From: Pandoraea terrigena
GTDB taxonomy: Bacteria > Pseudomonadota > Gammaproteobacteria > Burkholderiales > Burkholderiaceae
DNA: 64,000 nt
Assembly (NCBI RefSeq): GCF_902459705.1
Contig: NZ_CABPRU010000005.1
Location: forward strand, 62,001-126,000
Direction of reading: 5' to 3'
Made by a program: the position numbers and the translations under genes. This document shows, in pieces, positions 63,176 to 64,000 of the stretch. The number at the start of each line of letters is the position of its first letter. Position 1 is the stretch's first letter. The notes under the pieces are model-generated. The model was not told the DNA's origin. It saw only the letters and a list, made by a program, of their open reading frames with translations, and searched no databases.

Positions 63176-64000
63176 ATGCGTGAGATGCGTAGACGTGATT
63201 TTCTGACGTTCGCGGGTGGGCTTGGCGCAGCGTGGCTGGTGCCGATGCCGGTGTTCGGGGCGGCACGCGATCTTGCGGGGATGCGGCTGGGCGCGGGCGG
63301 CAACTACGGCAATCTTCTGATCCTCATCGAACTCAAGGGCGGGAATGATGGATTGAACACGGTCATTCCTTATGCCGATCCGCTGTATGCGAGTCTGCGC
63401 CCCGGCATTGGCATTGCGCGGGATCAGGTGGTGCAACTCGATGAGCGCAGCGGCCTGCATCCGGCGATGGGGGCGGTGTTGCCGATGTGGCAGGCGAACG
63501 AGTTGGCGATCGTGCAGGGGGTGGGGTATCCGCAGCCGAACCTGTCGCACTTCCGGTCGATCGAGATATGGAATACGGCGTCGCGTTCGGACGAATACTT
63601 GCGCGACGGTTGGTTGTCGCGGGCGTTTGCGCAGCGGGCCGTGCCACCCGGGTTCGACGCCGATGGCGTGATCGTGGGCAGTGCGGAGCTGGGGCCGTTG
63701 GGCGGCGGCGCTCGCGCTGTGACGCTGACCAATCCGGCGCAATTCCTGCGCGAAGCCGGCCTTGCATCCGCGCATGCGGCGCAGGTGAGCAATCCGGCGC
63801 TGGCGCATGTGTTGCGTGTGGAGAACGACATCGTGAAGGCGGCGGACGGATTGCGTCCACGCCAGGGGCAATATGTGTTGCGCACGCCGATGCCGGCGGG
63901 GGCGTTCGGCAACGGCGTGAAGACGGCGCTGCAGGTGGTGGCCGCGGCCGATTCGCCGGCGGGCGTGCCGCAGCCGGGGCGCGGGGTTGCGGTATTGCGT
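63176..64000 (+). CDS. DUF1501 family protein with Tat signal, truncated by window end
   Basis: The first 275 codons of a DUF1501 protein. The start ATG lies eight bases after GAGG. The N-terminus MREMRRRDFLTFAGGLGAAWLVPMPVFGA is a twin-arginine signal (RRRDFLTF), so it should be exported folded. NLLILIELKGGNDGLNTVIPYADPLYASLRPGIGIA is the family signature (sulphatase-like alkaline phosphatase superfamily fold). The rest reaches the window edge without a stop. It pairs with DUF1800, forming a two-gene exported unit of unknown role. Confidence 0.88.
   Translation, partial: MREMRRRDFLTFAGGLGAAWLVPMPVFGAARDLAGMRLGAGGNYGNLLILIELKGGNDGLNTVIPYADPLYASLRPGIGIARDQVVQLDERSGLHPAMGAVLPMWQANELAIVQGVGYPQPNLSHFRSIEIWNTASRSDEYLRDGWLSRAFAQRAVPPGFDADGVIVGSAELGPLGGGARAVTLTNPAQFLREAGLASAHAAQVSNPALAHVLRVENDIVKAADGLRPRQGQYVLRTPMPAGAFGNGVKTALQVVAAADSPAGVPQPGRGVAVLR

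Noticed and set aside
1-64000. tRNA, rRNA, CRISPR arrays, insertion sequences, prophage or attachment sites
   Set aside because: No cloverleaf with conserved T-loop, no regularly spaced repeats with unique spacers, no transposase or integrase motif was seen.

Overview
The window looks like chromosome of a beta-proteobacterium of the Burkholderiales, most likely Burkholderiaceae close to Pandoraea, Burkholderia or Ralstonia. This is inferred from the high-GC coding style, a phaC-phaA-phaB-phaR cluster with a Ralstonia-type phaC promoter, a BktB-type thiolase, a DUF2968 protein, and the neighbour pairs mfd-ispD-ispF, ahpC-ahpD and ompR-envZ. No rRNA, tRNA, CRISPR array, insertion sequence or phage gene was seen. 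The last gene runs off the right edge.

Layout. (1) 301-5436, minus strand: a 106-residue protein of unknown function, two long glycine/serine/threonine-rich lipoproteins, a MarR-type regulator and a third paralogous lipoprotein. They form a probable operon behind a near-perfect sigma-54 promoter (5479-5494). (2) 5437-6411: a long gene-free stretch with a G-rich microsatellite. (3) 6412-20725, plus strand: a complete tad/flp type IVb pilus locus with two Flp pilins, prepilin peptidase, TadE, CpaB, CpaC, TadZ, TadA, TadB, TadC, TadD, a DUF3613 protein and a TadG-like protein. It ends with a sigma-54 activator that has a degenerate receiver domain. (4) 21170-33432: housekeeping genes (DUF2968, kup, tex, a coiled-coil exported protein, a YdcH-like protein, a DinG-type helicase, bamD divergent from rluD-pgeF). 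(5) 33470-43875: polyhydroxyalkanoate genes phaC-phaA-phaB-phaR, then rimO-kdgK, bktB and metC. (6) 43948-51852, minus strand: serB, a GlxA-type regulator, an isochorismatase-like hydrolase, an ornithine-cyclodeaminase-like imine reductase, a PLP dehydratase, an MHS-type transporter and argE. (7) 52009-60655: mfd divergent from ispD-ispF, then ahpC-ahpD and ompR-envZ. (8) 60825-64000: a small exported protein and a DUF1800/DUF1501 exported pair.

How the genes may work together. The tad locus makes an adhesive Flp pilus. The lipoprotein operon beside it has a sigma-54 promoter, and the tad locus ends with a GAFTGA-containing sigma-54 activator, so the two blocks may share control. This is the strongest candidate for a little-described system here, a pilus plus a family of repeat lipoproteins that could form a surface coat or matrix. 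The pha genes make and polymerise (R)-3-hydroxyacyl-CoA, and BktB would widen the monomer range. The 46797-50345 block pairs a PLP dehydratase with an imine reductase and a transporter, which suggests uptake and conversion of a hydroxy-amino acid. The ahpC leader carries an unusual set of palindromes.

All assignments come from reading the sequence and recalling family motifs. No database search was run.
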